DNA of 55,272 nucleotides from a virus. Position numbers and translations under genes: made by a program. This document shows, piece by piece, positions 8,691 to 15,832 of this stretch (the first letter of the stretch is position 1; each line of letters opens with the position of its first letter). Location: positions 1 to 55,272 of the IMG/VR virus record IMGVR_UViG_3300031355_000070. One strand, 5' to 3'. The notes beneath the pieces were generated by a model. The model saw only the letters and a program-made list of their open reading frames with translations, ran no database searches and was not told where the DNA came from.

Positions 8691-8983
8691 AAAATGAAAT
8701 AGATTATTCCTTGATTCCTGAGCACATGAGAGATGGGATAAGGTTATATTTAGAACATGGATTAATGCCCGGAAGTTTTCTGAGATTTGTTTTAGAAAAT
8801 AATTTAGTTGAAGCAGTTACTCATGCTGATCGAATTAACAGAACTCATCTCGTAGAATGGGCTAAATTCCTCTATAATGAAATGCCTTTAGATAGTTGGG
8901 GATCAAAAGAAATAGTTGAGGCTTGGTCAAAAAAAGGAGGAAGTAATAAATTCGAGAATTCCGAATGCCTGGAGGAAAAATGA
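8687..8983 (+). CDS. Conserved small phage protein (IPEHMR...GSFL family)
   Basis: 98 residues. The pattern IPEHMRDGIRLYLEHGLMPG, then FLRFVLENN, then WAKFLYNEMP is one I know from many unrelated phages as an uncharacterised small protein. Start and stop overlap the neighbours by four bases. Confidence 0.65.
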   Translation: MKNEIDYSLIPEHMRDGIRLYLEHGLMPGSFLRFVLENNLVEAVTHADRINRTHLVEWAKFLYNEMPLDSWGSKEIVEAWSKKGGSNKFENSECLEEK

Positions 8984-9138
8984 GAGTCTGGAAAAAGCTA
9001 TTATTGGGCTTTATTCTTATGTGCGTATGGCTTATTCTGCCAGTGTTCCCACCCTGCTGCTGGCTTCCGCTTGCTATTCAGAGCCTTATCGTGATTCTGG
9101 GGGCTGGGCTTATAGCACTGATAATTATTAGATTATGA
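8980..9138 (+). CDS. Two-helix membrane peptide
   Basis: 52 residues, start GGAGGAAAAATG. Two hydrophobic helices (about 6-22 and 29-50) are separated by VFPPCCW. It overlaps the previous stop as ATGA. An alternative frame from 8916 is poorer: it lacks a ribosome site and overlaps the upstream gene by 68 bases. Confidence 0.55.
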   Translation: MRVWKKLLLGFILMCVWLILPVFPPCCWLPLAIQSLIVILGAGLIALIIIRL

Positions 9139-9147
9139 GGAGAAATA

Positions 9148-9309
9148 ATGAGCAAGAAAAAAGAACTGGGTGATGCAGTTCATACAAGATTTTTTCCGGA
9201 AACTGAAGAGAAATTAAGACGGGTTGCGAAAGAAAATGGTAGAACGGTTTCTGGGATGATCCGATGGATAATCATGTGCTATCTACATGAATTGGATAGA
9301 GAAAAATAA
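9148..9309 (+). CDS. Ribbon-helix-helix DNA-binding protein
   Basis: 53 residues with an AGGAGA site. A beta strand VHTRFFPET, helix EKLRRVAKEN, turn GRTVS and helix GMIRWIIMCYL match the Arc/CopG/MetJ fold. It is a likely small repressor. It lies immediately upstream of promoter P2. Confidence 0.65.
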   Translation: MSKKKELGDAVHTRFFPETEEKLRRVAKENGRTVSGMIRWIIMCYLHELDREK

Positions 9310-9322
9310 TTTGCTATGGCTA

Positions 9323-9351
9323 TTGACAAGGGGGTTCTAGTGTTATATAAT
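9323..9351 (+). promoter_or_regulatory. Sigma-70-type promoter P2
   Basis: TTGACA at 9323-9328, 17-base spacer, TATAAT at 9346-9351: a consensus promoter. It drives the HTH gene at 9399. Confidence 0.8.
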
Positions 9352-9352
9352 T

Positions 9353-9378
9353 CATATATGATACATACTATATATTCA
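9353..9378. promoter_or_regulatory. Possible operator downstream of P2
   Basis: An imperfect A/T dyad (CATATATGATA facing TACTATATATTC) covers the start region of P2. It could bind the RHH or HTH protein encoded on either side. Weak evidence, because A/T dyads arise easily. Confidence 0.3.
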
Positions 9379-9398
9379 AGTCCAGGAGGCACAGAAGT

Positions 9399-9686
9399 AT
9401 GAATATAGGTAGCAAAGACCTAATATTACTTAAATCGAAAATTACAGGCGATAATTTAAAAGATTTATTAAAGCAAAAAGGGCTATCAAAATGGAAGACT
9501 GCCAAAGATTGCAGAATTACTTATCGCACATTACTGAATTGGCAGAAAGGGATAACAGATCCATCTGATGAAATTGCTTTGAGAGTTGCTGAATATTTAG
9601 GATTGATAAAACCTGATGAAGTCAAAAAGCAAGAATTACAAAAAGAAGTCAAAGAACTGCAAAAAAAAATAGATAGGTTAAGTTAA
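9399..9686 (+). CDS. HTH (XRE-like) regulator with C-terminal coiled coil
   Basis: 95 residues with a perfect AGGAGG site. The segment SKWKTAKDCRITYRTLLNWQ followed by PSDEIALRVAEYLGL is a lambda-repressor-type HTH. Residues ~72-95 are a Lys/Glu/Leu coiled coil, likely for dimerisation. Consensus promoter P2 and a possible operator precede it, so it may control itself. A repressor role is inferred; the typical C-terminal peptidase domain of CI-like repressors is missing. Confidence 0.7.
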   Translation: MNIGSKDLILLKSKITGDNLKDLLKQKGLSKWKTAKDCRITYRTLLNWQKGITDPSDEIALRVAEYLGLIKPDEVKKQELQKEVKELQKKIDRLS

Positions 9687-10129
9687 TGATTAAAAATAAA
9701 AAAATAAATAATATTTGTATATTACGAAGAAAAATTGAAAAACTTATCAATGAATATTTTCCATTTAATGAATTAATAGAAATACCAGGAGATTTATTTT
9801 GGTGTAATTATCTTATTCATGAACGAGGTATTTATTTATTATTTAATGAAAAAAACATAATTTATATTGGGCTTTCAAATAATCTTGGTTCGAGATTAAA
9901 TACGCATTTCCATAATATTGATTACGGTAATGATATTACTTCAATAGGATTAATAAGATTAAATTATGAAGATTGGGATGATTTTGCAACGATCGAAGCA
10001 TATTTAATTCATGAATTCAATCCAATTTATAACAAAAATAATCAACATTTTTGGTATCGTAAATCTATACCTTCTGATTTTAATATGAATAAAATAATCA
10101 CAAAAATCAAGGAGTTAGGATTAAAATAA
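9686..10129 (+). CDS. GIY-YIG nuclease domain protein
   Basis: 147 residues. GIY at 48-50 and YIG at 60-62, an Arg at 70 in NLGSRL, and Glu104 in IEAYLIHEFNPIYNK give the complete GIY-YIG fingerprint. The start overlaps the HTH stop (TAATG). The gene is much richer in A+T than its neighbours, which fits a homing-type or otherwise mobile nuclease. Function could also be in recombination or exclusion of rivals. Confidence 0.8.
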   Translation: MIKNKKINNICILRRKIEKLINEYFPFNELIEIPGDLFWCNYLIHERGIYLLFNEKNIIYIGLSNNLGSRLNTHFHNIDYGNDITSIGLIRLNYEDWDDFATIEAYLIHEFNPIYNKNNQHFWYRKSIPSDFNMNKIITKIKELGLK

Positions 10130-10139
10130 AGGAGGAATC

Positions 10140-10304
10140 ATGCCAAAGCAAACTTATAATTATCAGGGCAAGCGATTTGTATTTACAGGAAGCTATTTCT
10201 CGGACATTCCAATCTACGCACACAAAGCAGAGAGAATCCTGTTAGAGAATGGAAAGATATTTCAGCATTATTCTCTGGATGACAGGCTTCCGGCTCAAGG
10301 ATAA
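10140..10304 (+). CDS. Small unknown protein
   Basis: 54 residues with a perfect AGGAGG site. Aromatic-rich (YNYQGKRFVFTGSYFSD). No recognised domain. First of a run of tiny genes. Confidence 0.5.
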   Translation: MPKQTYNYQGKRFVFTGSYFSDIPIYAHKAERILLENGKIFQHYSLDDRLPAQG

Positions 10305-10308
10305 TGCC

Positions 10309-10527
10309 ATGAGAACGCTAGGAGACATTATAATCAATTCAGCAATCAATCTTTTTGAGCTTAAAAGGCTTGAGAGAGAAAAGGATTGTCGGGAATTTGA
10401 GGAAGAACTCTGCCTGAGATTTAACGAAGACCCGCAGAATGCTGATTTCAGTATTGGTCGTGATGGGCATCCTGACACTCTCCTTGACTTTGAATATATC
10501 GGTTTTTATCCTGTGGAGGAGGATTAA
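10309..10527 (+). CDS. Small acidic helical protein
   Basis: 72 residues from the ATG at 10309, which follows AAGG and the previous stop. A longer in-frame start at 10249 would overlap the upstream gene and is rejected. Helix (INLFELKRLEREKDCREFEEE) then an acidic tail. Unknown. Confidence 0.45.
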   Translation: MRTLGDIIINSAINLFELKRLEREKDCREFEEELCLRFNEDPQNADFSIGRDGHPDTLLDFEYIGFYPVEED

Positions 10528-10528
10528 A

Positions 10529-10708
10529 ATGAAAGAAAACAGTTTTAAGAATGTTTCCAAATCTGATTTAGAAAAAGCTCGATTACGGTACAAAAAACAT
10601 CTAAATGAACATTGTACAAAAGAGGAGGTTATTGAAATACTATCAAATAATGTAAAGCATACTGCTCCTGAAGAATTATATATTGCTCATGGAGATTTAA
10701 ATGAGTAA
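10529..10708 (+). CDS. Small helical protein
   Basis: 59 residues with a GGAGG site six bases upstream. Charged helices; may be a small nucleic-acid or protein-binding factor, but no family is recognised. Confidence 0.45.
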   Translation: MKENSFKNVSKSDLEKARLRYKKHLNEHCTKEEVIEILSNNVKHTAPEELYIAHGDLNE

Positions 10709-10895
10709 AGTATTATGTTGGGATTGTAAATTCAAAATGAAAGTGCCTGGCTCTGCTCATATTGAATGTGCGTGGAGACGAGGACATAAAAGACATGTTT
10801 GGTTTTATGAGGGCTTTGACCCTAATTATCCTAATCCAGTTTTTGAGTGCGAGGGGTTTCAGAAAGGAAGAGGATGGTTGAAGGAGAAGGGTTAG
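10701..10895 (+). CDS. Small cysteine-motif phage protein
   Basis: 64 residues. CWDCKFKMKVPGSAHIEC followed by WFYEGFDPNYPNPVFECEGF is a recurrent phage motif: CxxC, then Cys, then a WF..FDP...C segment, probably zinc binding. The 5' end overlaps the previous gene by 8 bases. Confidence 0.6.
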   Translation: MSKVLCWDCKFKMKVPGSAHIECAWRRGHKRHVWFYEGFDPNYPNPVFECEGFQKGRGWLKEKG

Positions 10896-10988
10896 ATGAA
10901 AACCTTTGGGGCTATCCTATTGGCTCTTTTTGCTATGCCTTTTATGCTGGGTTGTATGTGGTATGACATAGTGAGGCATTGGATATGA
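10896..10988 (+). CDS. 30-residue membrane peptide ending WYDIVRHWI
   Basis: One hydrophobic helix (residues 5-21), then WYDIVRHWI. The same nine residues end the membrane part of the peptide at 19738, so the tail is conserved between two paralogues. Unknown role; small phage membrane peptides often alter host envelope or lysis timing. Confidence 0.5.
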   Translation: MKTFGAILLALFAMPFMLGCMWYDIVRHWI

Positions 10989-10993
10989 AAACA

Positions 10994-11082
10994 ATAGGCT
11001 GGGGGCAGGAAAATTAAAAAGTTGAATCATTCTGGCATTTATAAAATTGACAGCCTTGATTCAGACCCGTTCCCCAGCCTAT
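10994..11082 (+). other. Intercistronic folded element E2
   Basis: Outer arms of 11 bases are perfectly complementary: 10994-11004 (ATAGGCTGGGG) and 11072-11082. An inner helix pairs TGAATCA (11023-11029) with TGATTCA (11057-11063). The element starts inside a 10-codon reading frame (10985-11017) and ends directly before AGGAG at 11083-11087. No T-tract, so it is not a simple terminator. Confidence 0.6.
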
Positions 11083-11093
11083 AGGAGTGAGAG

Positions 11094-11261
11094 ATGACTA
11101 AAGAAAAACTTATGAAGTTAGTTAATATTGCTTTCAAGCAAAAAGCATTAAAAGCAAAAATGTTAGAACTGCCATATCGAAAACCACCGATTATATCTTC
11201 TGAAGAATGGGAGCAAGGCAGGAAGGCTTTATTAGAAATTTTAGATACCATTAAGGAGTAA
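11094..11261 (+). CDS. Small basic helical protein
   Basis: 55 residues, translated from an AGGAG just 3' of folded element E2. Lys-rich helices. Not recognised. Confidence 0.45.
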   Translation: MTKEKLMKLVNIAFKQKALKAKMLELPYRKPPIISSEEWEQGRKALLEILDTIKE

Positions 11262-11264
11262 ACA

Positions 11265-11435
11265 ATGTCACCTGAAATGAAAATCGAACAAACGGATAAT
11301 GGTTGGATATTATCTTACTATGAAAACAGTCAGGATAAGATAACCGTATGTACAACATGGGAAGCTGTCCTGAACATCCTTGACGAATACTTTGGTTGGT
11401 ACGACGTAAAAGGAGATCTTAGGAAAAAACAATAA
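11265..11435 (+). CDS. Small unknown protein
   Basis: 56 residues, start 3 bases after the upstream stop. A beta-hairpin (KIEQTDNGWILSYYENSQDK) is followed by a helix ending LNILDEYFGWY. The fold is compact but the family is unknown to me. Confidence 0.45.
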   Translation: MSPEMKIEQTDNGWILSYYENSQDKITVCTTWEAVLNILDEYFGWYDVKGDLRKKQ

Positions 11436-11446
11436 AGGAGGGATTA

Positions 11447-11656
11447 ATGCTTTCTACAAAAAAAGTTTTTGATGGCTTTAATAATCTTTGGAGTGAGGCA
11501 GAAAAGAAGCTTGATGTAAATCATTTTCGTTTATGGCTATGCAGAATATATGGGATTTTAATGGTTCGAGGCAATGAGAAAATACTGAAAGGGAGTCAAA
11601 AAGCTTTTGAAAGCCAACTTATCAAACAAGAAAAGGAAATAAAGGAGGAACTATGA
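11447..11656 (+). CDS. Small helical protein upstream of the recombination pair
   Basis: 69 residues with an AAAGGAGG site. It overlaps the next gene by ATGA. Helical, basic N-terminal half. Unknown. Confidence 0.45.
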   Translation: MLSTKKVFDGFNNLWSEAEKKLDVNHFRLWLCRIYGILMVRGNEKILKGSQKAFESQLIKQEKEIKEEL

Positions 11657-12489
11657 ACAATGAAAAAAATGAAGGCCTGCTTCCACTGGGCAATGAGGAA
11701 ATCATTACTCTTGAGGAAGCAGAGGATTTAATCTCGATTGCGCAAAGGCGTGTTCTGATTATTCCAAAGTTGATCGAAATGTCGCTAAAGCAAACGACAG
11801 ACAGGGACTGGGTAAATCAAAATGGCAATCCATATCTTGTACATTCCGGGGCCGAAAAGGTTGCTAGATTATTCGGCATCAAATTGAGAGATATCAAAAC
11901 TGAAAAGTTCATGGCAGAAGACACGAAAGGGAAGTATTACATTTATAAGACAACAGGCACAGCGGCACTTCCTGGAAAGTATGATTCCATAGAGGCAGTC
12001 GGGACCTGCTCGCAGCGAGATAAGTTCTGGGCTTACAGCAACAAGGAATGGAAGGACAGCCTTGAGATAGACGAGACGAACATTTTAAAAGCTTCGTACA
12101 CAAACTTTGTAGTTAATTCAATCACTCATCTTCTGGGACTCCGGAACATCACCTGGGATATGCTTGAGAAAGCTGGCGTGAAAACAGCCAAAGTCCAGAA
12201 AGTAGAATACGGCAAGGGTTCTCAAAAAACTGAGGCAACTTTGACAGAAAAAGACCGAGAAACCAGAAAGAAACTGTGGGATATCTGTCTAAACATGGCG
12301 GCTGGAGCAGAAGAGGAAGCGAAATTTCTATTGAAACGGTTTACGACATTCCCCAAAGATGGCAAGGAACTTTTCAGAGATGACATCAAGAAGCTCACGT
12401 CCAGCAAGTGGATTCAAGCGGCTTATGGTAAAGCAAAAAGAGCACAGAAAGAAGCTGATGATGCAATTCCAGAAAATGGGCAGTCATGA
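11653..12489 (+). CDS. Probable phage recombination protein (single-strand annealing type)
   Basis: 278 residues with GGAGG site. The stretch NPYLVHSGAEKVARLFGIK, then a beta-rich region (KGKYYIYKTTGTAAL) and ANFV-type helix ILKASYTNFVVNSITHLLGLRNITW recur in phage proteins encoded beside a RecB/Cas4-like nuclease. That layout is the classic annealing protein plus exonuclease pair. The annealing role is inferred from neighbourhood and overall pattern; no catalytic motif is expected. Confidence 0.55.
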   Translation: MNNEKNEGLLPLGNEEIITLEEAEDLISIAQRRVLIIPKLIEMSLKQTTDRDWVNQNGNPYLVHSGAEKVARLFGIKLRDIKTEKFMAEDTKGKYYIYKTTGTAALPGKYDSIEAVGTCSQRDKFWAYSNKEWKDSLEIDETNILKASYTNFVVNSITHLLGLRNITWDMLEKAGVKTAKVQKVEYGKGSQKTEATLTEKDRETRKKLWDICLNMAAGAEEEAKFLLKRFTTFPKDGKELFRDDIKKLTSSKWIQAAYGKAKRAQKEADDAIPENGQS

Positions 12490-13469
12490 ATGCCATAGAG
12501 ATAGAACAGCAACTAACTGATAAGCTAGAATCACATATTGAATCTGGAATCAGCAATAATATCTCACGTGGCCACAATAACGCTTCTGATATTGGTTTTG
12601 AGTGCGATACGTTCCAAACCTTATGCAGATTGAAAGGAGAGCTCAAGCCGAAGATATCACATGGACTGAAGAAGTTATTCCGGATCGGAAACATACTTGA
12701 GCGGCCGAATATTCGCTGGCTCCAAGATGCTGAAATCGAAGTTGTGGAAGCAACCAATAGAAGGTTCGAGTGGGAAAGATATAATATTGTAGGCTATATG
12801 GACGCAATGATACGACTTCCAAACACTAAAACTTGGCTACCTTTCGAGCATAAAACTTGTTCAGCTAATTCATTCAGAGCAATCCGGAAGTATAAGGAAC
12901 AAGGGATTTCTCTTGCACAGGCCGATCAGCTTTGGCTTCGGAAATATCCAGGGCAACTTATGACTTACATGCTTTTCAATGGAAGTGAGGCCGGTTTATG
13001 GTTCTATTATGAGAAGCAGAGCGGGCAATATCTCTTCTGGGTTCTGCCACTCGATTATGATTATGCAGACAGCCTGATCCGACGGGCTGAGAGATGTGAA
13101 GAGAATGTAAAGGCCGGCACTATCCCCAAACCAAAATACTGTGAATTGTGCGCTCAATGTCCCTTTGCTTTGACATACTGCTTTCCGGACCGGGATTTCG
13201 GACCGGGATTTGAGCTGTTGGATGATGAATCGCTTGAGCAGAAAATCAAGAGGATGAAAGAGCTTGAAGGAACTGAAGTTAAAGAGTACAAAAGCCTGAA
13301 AAAAATACTTATCGGCAACGGAGACAAGCCAGGGCTCTTATATCAGAAGAATGCTGTTGTCGGGAACTATATCATCGAATCGAAAGAGTATGAGAAAAAG
13401 GCCTTTTCCGTGGATGCCAGCACTTATTTTAGAACGTCGATAAAAGAGTTAAAGCCAGAGGGGGAGTGA
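12486..13469 (+). CDS. PD-(D/E)XK nuclease, Cas4/RecB-like
   Basis: 327 residues, ATGA overlap with the upstream gene. D106 (GYMDAMI) and E121-x-K123 (FEHK) form the PD-(D/E)XK centre. Cysteines at 219, 222, 225 and 232, with an N-terminal Cys at 40, match the iron-sulfur arrangement of Cas4 and AddB-type nucleases. It would resect double-strand ends for the partner annealing protein. Confidence 0.75.
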   Translation: MNAIEIEQQLTDKLESHIESGISNNISRGHNNASDIGFECDTFQTLCRLKGELKPKISHGLKKLFRIGNILERPNIRWLQDAEIEVVEATNRRFEWERYNIVGYMDAMIRLPNTKTWLPFEHKTCSANSFRAIRKYKEQGISLAQADQLWLRKYPGQLMTYMLFNGSEAGLWFYYEKQSGQYLFWVLPLDYDYADSLIRRAERCEENVKAGTIPKPKYCELCAQCPFALTYCFPDRDFGPGFELLDDESLEQKIKRMKELEGTEVKEYKSLKKILIGNGDKPGLLYQKNAVVGNYIIESKEYEKKAFSVDASTYFRTSIKELKPEGE

Positions 13470-13470
13470 G

Positions 13471-13701
13471 GTGAATAATTTCACGTTTATTAATCCTAAA
13501 GAAGCAGTAGAAAAAAAGCTGAAATTTAATGGAGAAGAAAGACCATTAGAATTTTGGGAAAAAATTGCAAACCAAAAATCAAAATTATGCTGTGCTTGTG
13601 GAAATTATCCTGAATGGAAACTAGCAGGAACAGGTTTGTGCTTTAGCTGCGCTACTGGCAAATGGGATGCCTCAAATGATTATGAACTTAAGGAGGAATG
13701 A
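13471..13701 (+). CDS. Small zinc-ribbon-like protein
   Basis: 76 residues from a GTG directly behind GGGGAGTGAG. Two Cys pairs (CCACG around residue 42 and CFSC around 58) could bind one zinc. Function unknown; lies within the recombination operon. Confidence 0.5.
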   Translation: MNNFTFINPKEAVEKKLKFNGEERPLEFWEKIANQKSKLCCACGNYPEWKLAGTGLCFSCATGKWDASNDYELKEE

Positions 13702-13702
13702 A

Positions 13703-14374
13703 ATGAATAATTTACAAGAGCTTGAAAAGAAAGTCTTGTCTTTGCCAGAAATGGCAAAAGAGATTGTCATTACAAATGATGACCAGCTTTTTAAGGGCAA
13801 TCAGTTTTTATTGCTTATCAAAAATAAACAGAAAGAAATCAACAGCGTTTTTAACCCAATGATTCAGAAGGCTCATGAGGCTCACAAGGAAGCGATAGCA
13901 CAGAAAAAGAAGTTTGAGAATCCATTGAGAGAAGCAGAAGATTATCTTAAAAGCCAGATTGCCCCATACCTTGCGGAAAAAGAAAGGGCTAGAAGAGAGG
14001 CCGAATTGAGAGCCCAAAGAGAAAGAGAGGAGGCGGAAAGAAAGGCCAGGGAAGAGGAAGAAAGAAAGTTACAAGAAGCAATAAAGGCTGAAGAAGAGGG
14101 TCGAATTGAGGAAGCAGAAGAGATTCTTAATGAAGAGGCAATAGAGCCAGCATTAAAAGAGCAGATTGTTCCAGAGAAAACAAAGCTTCAGGGAACATTT
14201 TTGAGGCGTGATTGGAAGTGGCGGATCTCAAATTTTGAAGATATCCCTAAAGAATACCTAAAACTTGATGAGGTTAAAATCAATCAGGCGGTAAGAAGTT
14301 TAAAGGAAAAAGCGGCTATTCCCGGAATCGAGATATATTACGAAGATAACGTTTCATCAAGGGGCTCAAGATGA
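13703..14374 (+). CDS. Coiled-coil phage protein of the recombination operon
   Basis: 223 residues from the ATG at 13703, with AAGGAGG just upstream. A longer frame from 13667 overlaps the preceding gene and is not needed. Residues ~100-155 are an Arg/Glu-rich coiled coil. The C-terminus (WKWRISNF..IP..YL....INQAVRSLKEKAAIPGIEIYYED) is found in many phages next to recombination genes. Exact role unknown. Confidence 0.6.
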   Translation: MNNLQELEKKVLSLPEMAKEIVITNDDQLFKGNQFLLLIKNKQKEINSVFNPMIQKAHEAHKEAIAQKKKFENPLREAEDYLKSQIAPYLAEKERARREAELRAQREREEAERKAREEEERKLQEAIKAEEEGRIEEAEEILNEEAIEPALKEQIVPEKTKLQGTFLRRDWKWRISNFEDIPKEYLKLDEVKINQAVRSLKEKAAIPGIEIYYEDNVSSRGSR

Positions 14375-14622
14375 CTGATAAAATATTGATTAGAAAGACG
14401 GCTCTTTTCTGTCCTTTCTGCGGAAAGAAGCTCAGGAAATATGAATATGATACACATATTCAACAGGAATGTTATGCATATTGTTCAGCCTGCAAAAGGG
14501 AATATTCTACAAGCTTGATTTCATCAGATATTTCAACCAATACAGCAAACGGTGCTTGTTTCTACTGGATGGAAGGCGATACCAGAATATTAGACAGAAT
14601 AAGGAAGAGCAAGAAGGCATGA
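14371..14622 (+). CDS. Zinc-ribbon protein (Lar-like fold)
   Basis: 83 residues, ATGA overlap. CPFCGKK followed by CYAYCSACK gives a two-Cys-pair ribbon. It resembles the small restriction-alleviation (Lar) family in layout, but the similarity is too weak to assign that role. Confidence 0.5.
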   Translation: MTDKILIRKTALFCPFCGKKLRKYEYDTHIQQECYAYCSACKREYSTSLISSDISTNTANGACFYWMEGDTRILDRIRKSKKA

Positions 14623-14629
14623 CTAATCC

Positions 14630-14689
14630 GGGCGGGTGCAGCCAGGCTTGTCCCCCTTTCCTGGATTCTCATTTTATCTGTGCCCGCCC
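14630..14689 (+). other. Intercistronic folded element E3
   Basis: Outer arms GGGCGGGTGCAG (14630-14641) and CTGTGCCCGCCC (14678-14689) pair over 12 positions with two wobbles. Inside, CCAGG (14642-14646) pairs with CCTGG (14660-14664). It begins 8 bases after one stop and ends 7 bases before AAGGA of the next gene. G+C is far above the surroundings. Confidence 0.6.
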
Positions 14690-14706
14690 TTTCATAAGGA
14701 TAAGCA

Positions 14707-15117
14707 ATGATGATTAGCTACAGCAAAGAAAAATATAACCGTCCAGCCGAAGAGAAGCTGATGATAGCAGTCCTAACAACCCAAATCATAGCCTATCTGA
14801 ACTCGATCTCAGTATCCGAAGAGCTCTATGGAAAAGCGATTCAGCCATCGAAACTCAAGCTCTATGATGGCCGTGGTAAGGGAACAGCTCTAAAGAAGAA
14901 TAAGAAGTCCAAGAGAAGATATGCCGAGCTTAACCGTGGCCAAAAAGCCGAAGCATATATATTCGAGGACAATAGAGAATCAGAATTTTATGTATTTGGT
15001 TTTACATTCATCTGCAAGCATATCGGACTGGACCCGGGGAAGCTAAGGAAAAAGATAAAAGAGACTAAAATGGAGCAAGTAAGGTATAGAATGAGACGGT
15101 TTGAAAGGGTTAGATAA
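14707..15117 (+). CDS. Phage protein with LGLDP-type C-terminal motif
   Basis: 136 residues (ATG at 14707 or 14710). Basic linker KKNKKSKRR in the middle. The C-terminal AEAYIFEDN...F.FICKHIGLDPGKLRKKI resembles a widespread small phage protein (usually EAWIFSDD...SFxxICxxLGLDPxxLR) that looks like a DNA-binding helical unit. Role unproven; a regulator is possible. Confidence 0.55.
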   Translation: MMISYSKEKYNRPAEEKLMIAVLTTQIIAYLNSISVSEELYGKAIQPSKLKLYDGRGKGTALKKNKKSKRRYAELNRGQKAEAYIFEDNRESEFYVFGFTFICKHIGLDPGKLRKKIKETKMEQVRYRMRRFERVR

Positions 15118-15120
15118 TGC

Positions 15121-15149
15121 TTGACAAGCTAGATTGAGTTTAATAAAAT
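15121..15149 (+). promoter_or_regulatory. Sigma-70-type promoter P3
   Basis: TTGACA at 15121-15126, 17-base spacer, TAAAAT at 15144-15149 (5 of 6). It starts 4 bases after the upstream stop and leads into folded element E4. Predicted transcript start near 15156. Confidence 0.65.
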
Positions 15150-15155
15150 AAGAAC

Positions 15156-15262
15156 ATGAAAAGCTGGAGTGATGAAAATAATAATTAATAGCCCGCTTGC
15201 GGTCCGTCTTAATTGCCTATCTAAAGGCAGCTCTGGCTTTTCAGCTGCAAGCGGGCTTTTTT
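15156..15262 (+). ncRNA. Candidate ~107-nt structured RNA / leader (element E4)
   Basis: Promoter P3 would start here. GCCCGCTTGC (15191-15200) pairs perfectly with GCAAGCGGGC (15247-15256), followed directly by six T: an intrinsic terminator whose stem encloses the whole element. Two inner hairpins share bases and cannot coexist: TGCCT/AGGCA (15214-15218/15225-15229) and CAGCT/AGCTG (15228-15232/15243-15247). So it may be an independent short RNA or a switchable leader for the HNH gene, whose AGGAG lies at 15265-15269. Confidence 0.5.
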
Positions 15263-15274
15263 ATAGGAGAAAAA

Positions 15275-15832
15275 ATGGTTATATCTAAAAAGTTACGATT
15301 TGAAATATTTAAAAGAGATGGTTTTCAATGTCAATATTGCGGAAAATCTTCTCCAAGCATTGTTTTGGAACTTGATCATATTATTCCAAAGGTAGAAGGT
15401 GGTGAAGATAATCTTGAGAACCTTACTACTTCATGTTTTGAATGCAATCGGGGAAAAGGAAAGAATCTTTTAGAGGATTATAAAGAAGGAACAGATCCAA
15501 CAGAACAAGCCGTTTTATTATTAGAAAGAGAACGACAATTAAAAGAATATAATGAAGTTGTAAAGAAAATAAGAAAGCGAAAGAATAAAGATTATAAAGA
15601 TATTTTAGATTATTGGAATGATAAAATTGATATAAGCACTCATTGGATTCCTTGTGGTCCAATAAGAAATGCTCTAGATTTTCTTCCCAAAGAAAAAATA
15701 TTAGAGGCGTTTGATATTTGTTTAGGTAGTTATCAAAAATGGGAAAATAAAAGTTGGGGAGAATCATTTCGTTCTTATCTTTGTGGAATTCTAAGAAACA
15801 TGACGAATAATTATGGACAAGGAGAAAAATGA
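15275..15832 (+). CDS. HNH endonuclease
   Basis: 185 residues from the ATG at 15275, which has TAGGAGAAAAA in front; the longer frame from 15197 runs through the folded element and is rejected. CQYCG (Cys19/22), LDHIIP (Asp34-His35), NLENL and CFECN (Cys54/57) make a zinc-bound HNH domain. The C-terminal ~100 residues are helical and unassigned. The gene is A+T-rich. It could be a free-standing homing enzyme or serve in packaging or replication. Confidence 0.8.
   Translation: MVISKKLRFEIFKRDGFQCQYCGKSSPSIVLELDHIIPKVEGGEDNLENLTTSCFECNRGKGKNLLEDYKEGTDPTEQAVLLLERERQLKEYNEVVKKIRKRKNKDYKDILDYWNDKIDISTHWIPCGPIRNALDFLPKEKILEAFDICLGSYQKWENKSWGESFRSYLCGILRNMTNNYGQGEK

Noticed and set aside
8916-9131. 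71-residue frame overlapping 8687-8983
   Set aside because: No ribosome site, and 68 bases overlap with a conserved gene. The 8980-9138 frame has a ribosome site, ATGA coupling and membrane-peptide character.
10249-10308. Longer N-terminus for the 10309 gene
   Set aside because: Would overlap the 10140-10304 gene and has no ribosome site; ATG at 10309 follows AAGG.
11047-11075. TTGACA inside element E2 as a promoter
   Set aside because: No -10-like hexamer at 16-18 bases; the sequence there is GACCCGTTCC.
10994-11082. Element E2 as a tRNA or tRNA-like gene
   Set aside because: The long acceptor-like stem is present, but there are no D-, anticodon- or T-arm features and no GTTC motif in the right place.
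12486-13469. Cas4-like nuclease as part of a CRISPR system
   Set aside because: No cas1, cas2 or array nearby; its place after an annealing-type gene fits phage recombination.
15197-15274. Longer N-terminus for the HNH protein
   Set aside because: The extra codons are the folded element E4; the ATG at 15275 has a good ribosome site.
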